NCBI GenBank assembly: GCA_028565635.1
Contig: JAOXYB010025957.1
Span: 1 to 31,870 of the forward strand
Source: Phoronis ovalis
Lineage: Eukaryota > Phoronida > Phoronidae
Direction: 5' to 3'
Length of the DNA: 31,870 bases
Shown here: positions 1 to 9,834 of the stretch, piece by piece
Numbering within the stretch: position 1 is the stretch's first letter
Layout: every line of letters begins with the position of its first letter
Position numbers and translations under genes: made by a program
Notes under the pieces: model-generated
The model's input: the letters and a program-made list of their open reading frames with translations, nothing else
Told to the model about the DNA's origin: nothing
The model's database searches: none

Positions 1-159
1 GAATCTGCTATATATAGTATATATATACTGCCTTCTCCGTTTAGAAACGCATACCAACATCGACCCGAGGTCTGGCCTAGGTACGGACAAAGAGCGAAAT
101 GATGTACATATAAACCTAGGATATATATCCTAGTATTAACTAAGAATAGAAAATTTAAC

Positions 160-345
160 CTTGGCAGCCTTGCACTATAACACTCCACTCTCCTCCAATT
201 GTACACTGAGTTGTCTTTGATGTTGATGAATCAGAGAATTGATAGCCCGTATTACAACTGTGTCTAACGACAGTCCCATACCATACACTAGTAGAACCAG
301 CATTGTCTGTACTGTATGCCACGTTTTGCATAGTACATACCATCA
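160..345 (-). CDS. Gene A exon 3: Sushi (CCP) domain
   Basis: This is a symmetric phase 1-1 exon of 62 codons after a TTTTAG acceptor. It has four Cys (MVCTM, RHSCNTGYQF, TTQCTIGG, QGCQ) and the Trp in GEWSV, the full Sushi framework. The donor GTTAAA is weaker than the consensus, whereas the gene B copy has GTTAGA. Symmetric phase 1 exons are the usual exon-shuffling unit of Sushi proteins. Confidence 0.72.
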
Positions 346-3300
346 CTAAAACCGGCAGAACAGCATCTATTGCAATTTCTTATTATTTCTTAAGACAGTT
401 CTAGCAACCGGTTCAGATTATTATACCGTTTACATATAGGGATATTAATTAGTTTCCAGAATGCCCCATATGTATGGGGAGGATTTCAACACCTGAAACC
501 TGGGTTACCGCTATTATCCTAAAGCTAAAAAAACAAAAAACTCACTTTTTTCTTTCTTATTTCCAAAGACCACATAGTAACTGCTCGGTTACATGAAGGA
601 AAGGAAAAGTCAATTCTATATATTAACCACTGAGCCACGAAGATTTGAGATGCAGATCACTGGTTTTCCACCCCCTTTGTCATGTACCTGTACTAATAGC
701 GCCACCTGTCCTTATAATAATGAAAATAACAAATAAATAAATACTAAACTTCTAACCCTACCCTGACCTAGCCCACCATGAATATAATATTGGGAAACAT
801 ATATCTGACCCTAAATCGAGATGGGACATTTAAATCAGGTCAAATTACATTAGTAATCCTATAACTATAGACTAGACGTGGTGTAGGACAATATCCCATA
901 GCTATATAGAGTAATATCTGTAATCCAGGTTTCAGGTGCTGAAAACCTACCCGGTACATATTGATTAATTAATATCTCTATATGTATAAGGTATAGTAAT
1001 CTGAATCGGGTGGTTCTACACTATGTCAAATCACTAACAAACAATGGTAGCATTCACGTATTTCATAACTTTAAAAAGAATAGTTTTATACCTGTTCAAT
1101 AATTACAACCTTCTTTATTCATTGATGTAATGATAGGTTCAGATTTGCAAGTAGGCGAAGGAGCTGATGAAACAATACCGATTTGTTGCCATATAATGCA
1201 GTTTTTTTTAACTGTCATCAACATTTATTTCTATTGAGGCAACTTCTGGACATACCTCATTTTTATTACCATTTTTAGAAAATCGAAATTAATGATTGCC
1301 ATTCATTAAAACACACTTATAAGGCTATCATATGCAATACATGGAAACATTGTTGAATCTTACGTTGACAGTCGGGTACAGCAAGTGTCCACTGTTCATG
1401 TCCGCTACATCTGGTTTGTTTGCTAGTGGATCCATCAGGGAAGCCATACTCCGCAATGCATGCATGCGTTACAGTCGTGCCAAACTTTACAAGGTCGTCT
1501 GTATCTAGGCCTATATCGTTAGTACTAAATGCAACATTATGAACGGCGCACTAAAAAAACAAAAACAAGAGATGCATGCTGCCGGCAGGAACAGACCTTC
1601 GTACTTTACTGACATGGGAGTCATGCCAGTTAAAATTCAGAGATAATAAACTTATTTACATCACCTTTGTAAAACTGCTAGCGGTAGACTATAGATATAG
1701 GACTTTAGCAACATTGTATACACAGTCTCAAATTAGTATCAAGTGCATAGATCTATTAAAAAAAACAACATTTAAAGTATTTTCATAAACATTTAACTAA
1801 TGTTTTATCGAGTACACTGTTTTATCTCCTTGCAGTTAAGCCACTCTATTTTCTGTGTGTTACCTACCAGAGGGTATTGAAATACTTCGTGTCTCACGTT
1901 ATATAGAATGCTAGATATTGACTTTCAAAATTCAATAATGATCCCAAAGCAAGCCCATAGATCGTGAGTGTCATACGTCTTATATCCTCGTACGTCCTTT
2001 AGTCCCAGACAATATATAACTATGTATAAACTGCTACAAATAATATATATTATTTTTCTTTCAAAGATATATTACATGTACAGTATGACAAATAACGTTG
2101 GCATTTTTTTGGATGCTTTGTATTATTTAGTTCAAAACACAATGGGCGCTTGTTATGCAACTGGGCAAGAATGTGACTAGTACAAATGTTGGTTGTAACT
2201 TCGTCCAAAGGCAAAAATGGTTTTAATAATTTTTTTTTTATTATCAGCATCTAAAATCAAATATCAGCAACTCTTATTTTATAGTCAGGTGCCAAATATA
2301 GAAAACATCTGGCTATTTGCAGAGCAGAATTAAAGATATTAAAAATGTCTTTGAATTATGGGCTTAAACCCATAACACAAGCTGAAATCATAACAATTTC
2401 TTTGGGAAAACTGTTTGTTATTACAGAGCTGTTTGACAAATGTTTTGGAAATTTATAACCTCTGTCCAACGAATCCGGCTCAAGTCTAAAACATTGGATT
2501 TGGTCAGGTCACAAAATATCTGCCAACACGTGTACACACTCCAAATTTAAGATTATATGCTTCGATTTTGTTCAAGATGAATAGTGCTTCAAATTTAAAA
2601 TAAAATTATTAGGTTTGCAAAAACAAGACCTGGATAATTTGTTTTGTTTAAGAACAATTCCGCAATTAAACAATTTTAAAAAAGCAATTAAACTATTTTT
2701 TTTCTAGGTAAAAACATTGGCATTGAGTCAGTTTGGACAAAGCGCTAAGTAATATGTGAATTGTAACAAAAAAGTTATCAGCTGTACTGGTTCATTTCAG
2801 TAGCCAAAATGGTGTAAGTCAGAAATGTTTCCTTTTACTTCAATGTGACTTGAATTTCGTGTCATACAGTAGTTTATGTCATCCATTAATATTAGGGTAG
2901 GATCTAGGTTCTCAAATTCGAAATTAAATTGCATTTCTATGTTATGCTAATTGCTATTACCATGTTACTTAACACATTTTCTGCTTTCCACAATTTAGAG
3001 ATTGGTTTGATAAACCACATCGCACATGCGAAATTTATACCAACCAGTTATATGCGGCAATATACTGAGACAACTTAGATAACTATTACCATTAGGAAAT
3101 ATATGACATGTACCTTTTATCTTAATGGCATAAATAATGAATTTATTTTATATGACGTAACATTGTTCGCATCTGTACACAGATTGTGTAAAAAAATTGC
3201 TACCCTTCTTTTAATCGCTGCAGCGTTCCGTGATGATTAAATAAATATTAATTTGAATTTGCCTAGTCGATTGCTTACATCAAAAGATGTTTTTGTTCGG

Positions 3301-4391
3301 ATAATTTAATATTAAAATATTCGAATAAAAACCATACAATTTTCCATATTGTACTGGTATCATCTACAAGAAATATTCTTGAGGAATTATTCTCATGTAT
3401 TCTTAAGGAATTATTCTCATGCCTTCTCCCGCTGCGAATGAGTACAAAAAGAAGAATTGCAAGTCAGGAAGTTTCAAATCATGTTAGGCTTACCAAATGT
3501 ATCGCTGAAATTCATAATAATTGCAGGTGATGTTCGGAATGACGCAGGATATAAATCAAATATTCTTTCAACGTGCATTTAAGTCATACGCTAAGATAGT
3601 GTTCTACATAACATTTAAAACTATTCGATTTTGGAAATGTTGGCTTTATAGTCTTAACTATACTTGAGGGACAACGTTGAAGAAAACATAATTTTTTTGT
3701 CACGTGAATCCATTACATGCTATAATTTTGTCACAAAAATGAATCGCTGAAATGCTATACATTCTCCTATTCTTAAGCCATTTAGAATTTTACTTAAACA
3801 CCAAATAAAACATTAGTGTTTTTAGATAATCATTTGTTTACGATTAAACAGAAAAAGTTTGCAATAAGGGAAAAATTAATAGTATTTGCTTTATCCATAT
3901 TTCATATTTTAATAAAAATATTTATAGTGTTTACTTTTATAGCAAGTTTAAGAATAAATATTGTATTTAAATTTTTATTTTTTAAATGCTTGAAATGAGC
4001 TCTTCTCCTTAGTGGACTGGCTCTGTTCATAACTCATTAACTCACTAGAAGTATCACTTGTGGGCGCCGGTTTAACCACTGAACTTACCAGAACTTTCGT
4101 GTACGTATCGGTGTTGTGTGGAGTACATATAGATTCTATTGTCTCACACTGCCATCCAACACAGAATAAAACACACCGTTGTCCTGTTTCATCTACTTGA
4201 TACGCTGCACATTTTGTGCTTTCGCTACAAGCTAGACTGCATTCCCCATTTCCATTAACATTAATAGTAGTCAGATGAGAACCCTGCAGACAAATTCCCT
4301 CTTCAGATTTTTCGTATCTTGTAATCCTTTCTTCTGAGACAATAAACGAAGCATTGAGCAACCACAAACAAGCTGAAAATCCGATATTCAT
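160..4391 (-). CDS. Gene A: secreted PAN + Sushi modular protein (partial, continues off the left edge)
   Basis: Three exons on the minus strand join in frame: 4391-4089 (303 nt, ends phase 0), 1550-1364 (187 nt, starts phase 0, ends phase 1) and 345-160 (186 nt, phase 1 to 1). All introns are GT..AG. The product starts with a signal peptide, then a cysteine-rich PAN/apple domain, then two Sushi (CCP) domains with no transmembrane segment seen, so a secreted recognition or adhesion protein is likely. No lesion is seen in the visible part. The last exon ends in a donor-like site (GTTAAA), so more exons are expected beyond position 1; the decayed copy B suggests a third Sushi and perhaps an SRCR domain there. 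PAN, Sushi and SRCR modules occur in invertebrate immune and complement-like proteins, but the ligand cannot be read from sequence. The exon chain is inferred from matching phases, not from transcripts. Confidence 0.72.
404..1012. mobile_element. Non-autonomous element with long inverted repeats, in a gene A intron
   Basis: The left arm (about 405-520) and the reverse complement of the right arm (about 890-1012) match over some 110 bases, for example CACCTGAAACCTGG in both, with ends around ACCGGTTCAG and ACCCGATTCAG. The direct repeat GTTCTA flanks it at 398-403 and 1013-1018 and is probably the target-site duplication. The core (about 620-825, minus sense) shares about 200 bases with 5266-5450, including a tRNA-like A box. 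No transposase frame is present. Confidence 0.7.
1364..1550 (-). CDS. Gene A exon 2: Sushi (CCP) domain
   Basis: After the acceptor TTTTTTTAG the frame opens directly with Cys (CAVHNVAFST) and carries the Sushi pattern: first Cys, second Cys in THACIAEYGFPDG, third in QTRCSG, the conserved Trp in HEQW and the last Cys in VPDCQ. It ends with one base before a GTAAGA donor. Start phase 0 and end phase 1 fit exactly between the PAN exon (ends phase 0) and the next Sushi exon (starts phase 1). The copy in gene B (9674-9834) is broken, so this one is the intact paralogue. Confidence 0.72.
3010..3480. repeat. Gene A intron segment duplicated at about 10120-10470
   Basis: Intron sequence is shared in the same order between the two gene units, for example AACTATTACCATTAGGA followed by ATGTACCTTTTA and ATAGCATAAATAATG-like words. 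Other shared intron blocks are 1021-1190 with 9356-9515 and 1905-1965 with 10068-10115. So A and B arose by duplication of a whole genomic unit, not by retrocopying. Confidence 0.7.
3374..3421. repeat. Two tandem 24-bp units
   Basis: Units 3374-3397 and 3398-3421 differ at one base and contain GGAATTATTCTCATG. The corresponding place in gene B (about 10435-10460) has only one diverged unit, so the copy number changed after the gene duplication. Confidence 0.7.
4089..4391 (-). CDS. Gene A exon 1: signal peptide and PAN/apple domain
   Basis: The ATG at 4391-4389 opens a 101-codon exon. Residues 1-19 form a hydrophobic signal peptide (core around FSACLWLL), with cleavage probably near residue 19. 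The domain holds eight cysteines (34, 51, 55, 61, 73, 77, 82, 89); the run ECSLACSESTKCAAYQ followed by a later CVLF is the PAN signature (C-x3-C-x5-C-A-x-Y). The exon ends at CTG (4089) before a perfect GTAAGT donor, in phase 0. Beyond this donor the frame stays open for another 37 codons, but that tail is low in cysteine and is probably intron read-through. Duplicates of this exon lie at 11311-11610 (frameshifted) and 6340-6580 (relic). Confidence 0.75.
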
Positions 4392-4435
4392 TTTTGAACG
4401 TTTAAGGTGTAATACGTGAGCACACGAACGCGGTG

Positions 4436-4443
4436 TTTTTATA
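4436..4443 (-). promoter_or_regulatory. TATA box of gene A
   Basis: Read on the minus strand the sequence is TATAAAAA, 45-52 bases before the gene A ATG. A start site about 30 bases downstream would leave a leader of some 20 bases. The matching place upstream of gene B (11611-11665) has no TATA-like sequence, in line with B being dead. Confidence 0.5.
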
Positions 4444-4639
4444 ATCGTAACTCTTTTCTATATATATGAATGATACGCTATACCTCTCGAAGACTTAAAT
4501 TATTATATAATATTTATTATTAATCTACAAGTGACCCAGAGGTATTACTTCCTCGCTGATTTAAGTGAAAATGTATATTAAATATTTATATATTAATGGT
4601 GATGATAGATGTTTCAGTGTTGCGTGGGGTACATATACA

Positions 4640-5265
4640 GTGTATCACGCTGGTCACTACATTGGTACCAAGCCGCGTTACAAGGCATCCTTTGCTTGGT
4701 AGACAGTACGCTTCTCATTTTATATTAACCACTTTTTATAAAAAAATATCTCATTTAATTACTTTTGTTTTTCCCCATCAAATTTCTTTTTCTTACAATT
4801 AAAAACATATAAAGCATTCGAAAATGGCCAAAAAAAATAAAAAGACGCAACCTTATTATGATTTTATAAGCTGTTTTAACTGTGAAGCCATTTTAACTGT
4901 CCTTTTCGCATTAATTACTTCATATATGAGTAATATTTCACATCTTGACAGACAAATTTAAAATCTTTCACCAAACTGAGCTTTTTACCATCATGGTTGT
5001 TCAGTTTGCTATTCCGATTTTGAACTTCTCTTTTTTTACCAAAAATAACCCGCTTTTTACACACTTTGAAATAAAACATGAGATAATTTGCATAATACTG
5101 CAATTCTGGACACCTGATGCGAATTCCATCACACGATAAATAAGGATGATGGTTTCTACTCGATCTACTATAAGTATGGCTGATGGTATCTTCTACAATG
5201 CTTCTATGCTGTGCAGAATATGTTCCAAGGCAATATGTTTCCTGTATAAAACATATGCTTTCTGT
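4640..5265. other. Spacer upstream of gene A
   Basis: AT-rich. The first part (4450-4590) belongs to the duplicated promoter region. After that I see no gene, repeat or RNA; open frames here are short and of low complexity. Confidence 0.5.
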
Positions 5266-5490
5266 AACTAGGTTCAGATATGTGTTTTTAATATTATGTT
5301 TCGGGTAGGATTAAGGCTAGCGTTAGGGTAGGGTTAGCATTTTTAAGTATTAGTATAGATACGGGACAAAAGAGATAGAAAATCAGTGGTCAGCATCTCA
5401 AGCCTTCGTGGCTTAGTGGTTAATGCATTCGATATTTCATTGTTTTCAGATTTCAGATATTTCCAGCGTAGGTTCGAATCCACTGGATGT
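5266..5490 (+). mobile_element. Second copy of the tRNA-like repeat family
   Basis: This stretch matches the core of the element at 404-1012, in opposite orientation: GGTTCAGATATGTG, GGGTAGGGTTAG, CAGTGGTCAGCATCTCAAG and GTGGCTTAGTGGTTAAT. TGGCTTAGTGG (5409-5419) resembles an A box and GGTTCGAATCC (5471-5481) is a B box, as in a pol III promoter. The T arm is imperfect and no acceptor stem forms, so this is a tRNA-derived SINE-like repeat, not a tRNA gene. Confidence 0.6.
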
Positions 5491-5677
5491 GTACTAGGTT
5501 ATATGCAGCCGAAGATTTTGATTTATTTAATTATTTTATAAGAGGCTAAAGCTATGAGCTGCTCTCTCCATATAGTGGCGCCCGGGTAACAAATCTTTAA
5601 ACTGGAAGCCGGGACCATGTGTAACTGATTGAGAAAAAAAATAGATGAAATTGGTCTGTTGCAAATATATCAAAAAC

Positions 5678-5966
5678 TATGGTGGCCCTGAGCTACTGTC
5701 GTGTTGTCGACTTATATAAAAAAACAACTCGAAAACTCGACAAGTCAGCATGAAAAGTCGTGCTGTCGACTTGCAAACAACTCGACAACACGACAATCAT
5801 TACCTAGAATGCCGTGTTGTTGTTTTTTCGACAACACGACAATCTTAATATAGAATGTCGTGTTGGTTTTTTTCGACAACTCGACATCATGACAATTTAG
5901 TATGAAATGTCGTGTTGTCGACTTGCAAAAAAGTTGACAACTCGACAATAGCTCAGGGCCACCATA
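5678..5966. mobile_element. Foldback element with hairpin array
   Basis: Its 36-base ends are inverted repeats with three mismatches (outer part TATGGTGGCCCTGAGCTA). Inside are about five short hairpins built from GTCGTGTTGTCGA and its complement TCGACAACACGAC, starting near 5698, 5758, 5811, 5857 and 5909, spaced about 46-60 bases. No protein frame makes sense. No clear target-site duplication is seen, as both flanks are A-rich. It is a MITE or foldback transposon by structure. Confidence 0.75.
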
Positions 5967-6339
5967 AAAAAAGTATGATTCTAATTCGGATTGGTTTTAA
6001 TTATGAATTGTACATAAAAACAATATTTCAAAAACGTATTAATTTTGCATACATCTCTGGGGATTAAAATGTTTGAAATCAGTTTCAAATCAAGTGCCCC
6101 TTGTCGACAAAACATGTTAGATTACTAAACAGGTTCGTATACGCCTTACAACAATTTTAAACATTTCTGTTACAGATTTGGTTTATTAAAAGAAAACAAT
6201 ATTTCCAAAGAGACCACATATTTGTTTAAAAACTAAAATACGGTTTGGATTCTCTTTACATAAGTTACGATTCCGAGGGGTAAACTTAAATTGAAAGTAC
6301 TTTTGATTTTAGTAGCACAGATAAATGATACCAATATCA

Positions 6340-6580
6340 TGACCGGCGTGATATAGACTCTGTTCTCTCAAAGTGTCATCCAACAAAGAATAAAACACAC
6401 CGTTGTGTATTTTTATTTCTATTTGATATGCTGGACATTTTTTTCTTTTGCTACAAAATAAAGTGGTAATTAAGTCACTATTAACATGAGTGGTTACCCC
6501 TCAGACAAGTTTTGCCTCCATTTTGTTCGTAACTCGTGATCCTATTTTTCAAGACACTAAACAGAACCGAAAACCAGGAA
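6340..6580 (-). pseudogene. Third PAN-exon relic
   Basis: Sequence read on the minus strand keeps the PAN-exon landmarks (RITSYE, CLRGNHS, CPAYQ, and the TGTGTTTTATTC and GTTGGATG words) but has several stops and indels and no signal-peptide start. The flank at 6650-6790 matches the sequence upstream of genes A (4450-4590) and B (11680-11800), so a whole unit, promoter region included, was copied. Confidence 0.65.
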
Positions 6581-7208
6581 CACTCATAATATGGTATAAA
6601 CAAAGCTTACCACACCTGGAGATTATGAACAATGTTTCTCACTATTTACTATTTAGCAATTTTTGATATGAGGATAACGATTATACTCCCACCTCAAGAA
6701 CACAAACGATATTTATTATTAATATACAAATTGTCCCTGGGGCAGATTTATTTTCTAGCAGATTTATATGACCGGAAAAAATGACTTGATATTCCCATTT
6801 GGTGATTTAGGATGCACAAAAATCGTCTTTAGGCATGAAACATAATTTTCTTTATTTGCGACCAACAAGAATTTTTCGCGAAGCAATTAGATAATAAAGA
6901 AATATTTGTTGCTAATGAAGTAGATCGAAAAATTAATTGTATCCTTATGATGCCAAATATCACGTTAGTGCTAAATTTTATGGACAAATAAATATAATTA
7001 CAACATAGCAACAAACATAATTTCGCAAGAAAAAAATATTCTTAACGCATACAAATATTTTTTCCAAAATTTGAAAAACTTTTTATAATTAATTCAAATA
7101 ACAAGTTTATAATTGATAGTTAGAGAATAAGTAACTTTATCAAAAACTTATGTGACTTCGAGTACATATATATTATAGCATTGACATGGTAAGCGCAATA
7201 CCAATTGC

Positions 7209-7384
7209 TTAGTAACAATCTACGGCAACATGAGTTCCGAATCCACTGAAATCGAAGTAAAACAGATGAACTTCGTTACCAACACATCTCAATCCATCCA
7301 TCCAAATTTGACCATTACCATAACCAGACGTGCCACTCGGAGCAACGGTTCCAAAAGAATAACCTAGCGTACGACAAGCTACAG
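7209..7384 (-). pseudogene. Orphan SRCR half-domain exon
   Basis: After a TTTACAG acceptor, in phase 1, the frame reads VACRTLGYSFGTVAP, then GQIWMDGLRCVGNE and SGFGTH. This is the central part of a scavenger receptor cysteine-rich domain (VVCRQLGY ... IWLDDVRC.GNE ... GWG.H in the family). The Cys normally found in the L-x-x-C-x-x-SGWG region is Phe (YFDFSGFGTH), the end after GTH is lost, and a TAA follows at VDCY. It lies about 1 kb downstream of the last gene B Sushi exon on the same strand, so it may have been the next exon of that gene. A terminal exon with an unusual end is possible but less likely. Confidence 0.6.
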
Positions 7385-8350
7385 CTGTAAATAAAATTAA
7401 CAACTCGTTTAAATACTGGACAATTAGAAAAACAATTTTGCTTCAGCTATTTTCTACTTTTTTTATTAGTTTTAAACAAGCATACAATTAAATAAGTCAA
7501 ATGTTTTCAAACCAAATCTAGCTCAATAAAGGAAAGTAAATGCATTTTATATTTTTGCACAATGCGAAAATAAAGTCAAAAATGGAATAAGAAACCAAAA
7601 AACCACACACGGCCGAATCCTTGTAAGGGACAAAAGGAACCCAATTAAAAGTAATCTTCGTATAGTGACTAATCCATCTTTTATGCTATCGTCACTGCGT
7701 CTGAGATGAAGTAGTTGCAATAATTTCTGTCTCTCTAAGTATTTTTTTACCATAACATTATTTACTACCATAATTACAATGGCTTGTTTCAAATGGTTAA
7801 TGGTGTGAAGTGAACGTCATGTAGTTCAAATTTTAAACGCCTATTAGATTCAATACCCAGTAAATAAAAATGGCGTTAGAAGCGTAATGTTAAAAAATTG
7901 TGTGCTGGGTATTTACCGCACCACCTAACCGCGCGAGAGAAACGGATAAAGCCCAACGTAAAGATAAACAGATTAATTTTGTACGGATAGAAATGTTAGC
8001 AGGAGTTTGTGAATTATATATGAATGGAGTTTGTTTGTTTCGGATGATGAAAAGTAATTTACTAGCATCAACCGCATCGAAATTGTCATCGCATATATAC
8101 GGTACCCCATTGGCCATTGAGGCCCTTTTTATTTAGCGGATCCATGTTTGCTAAGCGGAGTACTACGTCAGCTATACAAACAGGAAACACAATTTCTATG
8201 TATAACCGAATGATACCTCATCATTCTGAAAATAACTAATTAAAAGAGAGAATTTCGAGATATCTGAATGTTCAGAATTAATTAGGACTAAACTACTGCA
8301 TGCAGGACATCAACATATCTATAAATGAACATTATAACAGAAATGCCAAC
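7385..8350. other. Spacer between the SRCR exon and the Sushi relic
   Basis: Mostly AT-rich. A less AT-rich patch at 7890-8136 has overlapping open frames of 75-78 codons on both strands (plus: CWVFTAPPNRARETDKAQRK). No family is recognised; it may be inserted sequence. Confidence 0.35.
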
Positions 8351-8512
8351 CCTGACAGCCTGACACAGCAACGGTCCACCGTGCACCGTTTATGCACTGA
8401 GTTGTCTTTGATGTGGACGAATCTGAGAAACGATATCCCGTAATACAGGTATGTCTAACGGATACTCCATGCAATACAATTGGCGAACCAGCATTATTTG
8501 TACTGTACATAC
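8351..8512 (-). pseudogene. Truncated third Sushi exon
   Basis: The frame from YSTNNAG through RHTCITGYRFSD, TTQCINGARW and SGCQ is a Sushi domain with Cys 2 to 4 and the Trp. The start of the exon, which should hold the first Cys and a TTTTAG acceptor, is replaced by unrelated sequence, and one base is missing at the join. A weak donor (GTTGGC) remains at 8350. Gene A would have the intact version left of this window. Confidence 0.6.
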
Positions 8513-9112
8513 ATTTTGAAATGTTAAGCTTTGTAATAATTAGTATTCAGTTTTTCAAATAAAAAGTTAACAGCTCATTTCTTGGGCTTTGAACCACTAG
8601 TTCATAATTTATTTTTGAAAAAGTACGAGCATTAGTCGAAAATGACTTTGCGGCTGCTATTTTGAAAGAATGCTGATTCTTAATTATAGCGTTTATCATT
8701 CACTGAAATATAAATTATATATAAGCCATCATAAAATCCTATTTGATATGTACCTGTATTCAGAAGTGGATCGAATGACTGTAAGTACAATCGAACAATA
8801 AATATTTCTACTCCCTTTTAAATATCAATGGAATCAAAAATGCCTTCTTTATTTCGTGTTATACTATAAATGACCTTTTAAACTATTTAAAAGATACAAT
8901 TAAACACCATGCATATCAATTCAAAAAACCTTAACTAATTAACTAATTGCACTGGCTGTATACACGCATCATGCCCAAAATAATGTTGTCATTACCAGAT
9001 ACACGTCCTGGCCTGGTTGATCTTGAAATAAATACCAATCTGGCACGTGTTGATAACAATGGACAATCATGTCAGACACAACGTACATATAAATGAATTA
9101 TGAAATTCTAAC

Positions 9113-9298
9113 CTTGGCAGCCTTGCACTGTAACACTCTGCTCCCCATCAGTTGCACACTGAGTTGTCTTTGATGTTGATGAATCTGAGAACTGATAGCC
9201 CGCATTGCAAGTGTGCCTAACGACAGTACTATACCATACAACTGCATAACCGGCATTGTTTGTACTGTAAGCCACATTTTGTACTGTACATACCATCA
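9113..9298 (-). pseudogene. Gene B exon 3: Sushi domain with open frame but lost Trp
   Basis: A 186-nt phase 1-1 exon with intact acceptor (TTTTAG) and donor (GTTAGA), close to gene A exon 3. All four Cys remain (MVCTV, RHTCNAGYQF, TTQCATDG, QGCQ), but the conserved Trp is Gln (GEQSV). The frame is open, so alone it could still code; it is called a pseudogene part because of its neighbours. Confidence 0.6.
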
Positions 9299-9673
9299 CT
9301 AAAACACCACCCCAGTATATACATGTCCATTTTATATTCTTTTAAAGTTAATTATACTACTATGCAAACAATGGTACCATACACGTATTTTATATGTTTA
9401 AAAAGAAAAATGCTATATGCAGCCTATTTATTCAATCATTACGTTTTTTATTCATTGGTGCGTGGATTGACACTTGCAATAAGTCGAGGGAAGTGCATCC
9501 GATGAAACAACGGATCTATATGTTACGCCGACTGCAGGGGATGGAGTTTCATTCTTTTGATCTAATATGAATAGCCTTAGAAAATCTGTATTATTTAATT
9601 GCAATTAGATCGTTGAGTTATACTCTACATTAAGTTAAGAGACATGGATATAAAACATTTTTATAAATCATAT

Positions 9674-9834
9674 GTTGACATCAGTCGGGTACATCAAGTT
9701 TCCACTGCTCATGTCCGCTACATCTGGTTTGTTTGGTAGTGGATCCATCAGGGAAGCCATACTGTGAAATGCAGGAATACGTTACAGTCGTATCAAAGTT
9801 TACAAGTACTGAATGCAACATTTTTAACGGCGCA
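9674..9834 (-). pseudogene. Gene B exon 2: broken Sushi domain
   Basis: It aligns base by base with gene A exon 2 (1364-1550) from the same TTTTAG acceptor. It is 161 instead of 187 nt: a 29-base deletion after the AGTACT position shifts the frame, and a 3-base insertion puts TGA just before the last Cys codon. The donor, GTAAG in gene A, reads ATATG here. Three separate lesions make function as this exon very unlikely. Confidence 0.78.

Noticed and set aside
3975-4088. Extension of the gene A PAN frame beyond 4089 to a stop
   Set aside because: A perfect GTAAGT donor sits at 4088 and the same donor is kept in gene B; the tail is polar, without Cys, and is best explained as intron.
4600-4645. 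Short similarity to the 3' end of the PAN exon (GTGTTGCGTGGGGTACATATA)
   Set aside because: Only about 40 bases match; too short to call a fourth copy.
5406-5490. tRNA gene
   Set aside because: A and B boxes are present but the acceptor stem does not pair and the T stem is imperfect.
5745-5948. 67-codon minus-strand frame
   Set aside because: It lies fully inside the hairpin array of the foldback element and is a by-product of the repeats.
7890-8136. Overlapping 75-78 codon frames on both strands
   Set aside because: No family, start context or splice support on either strand; kept only as a note on composition.
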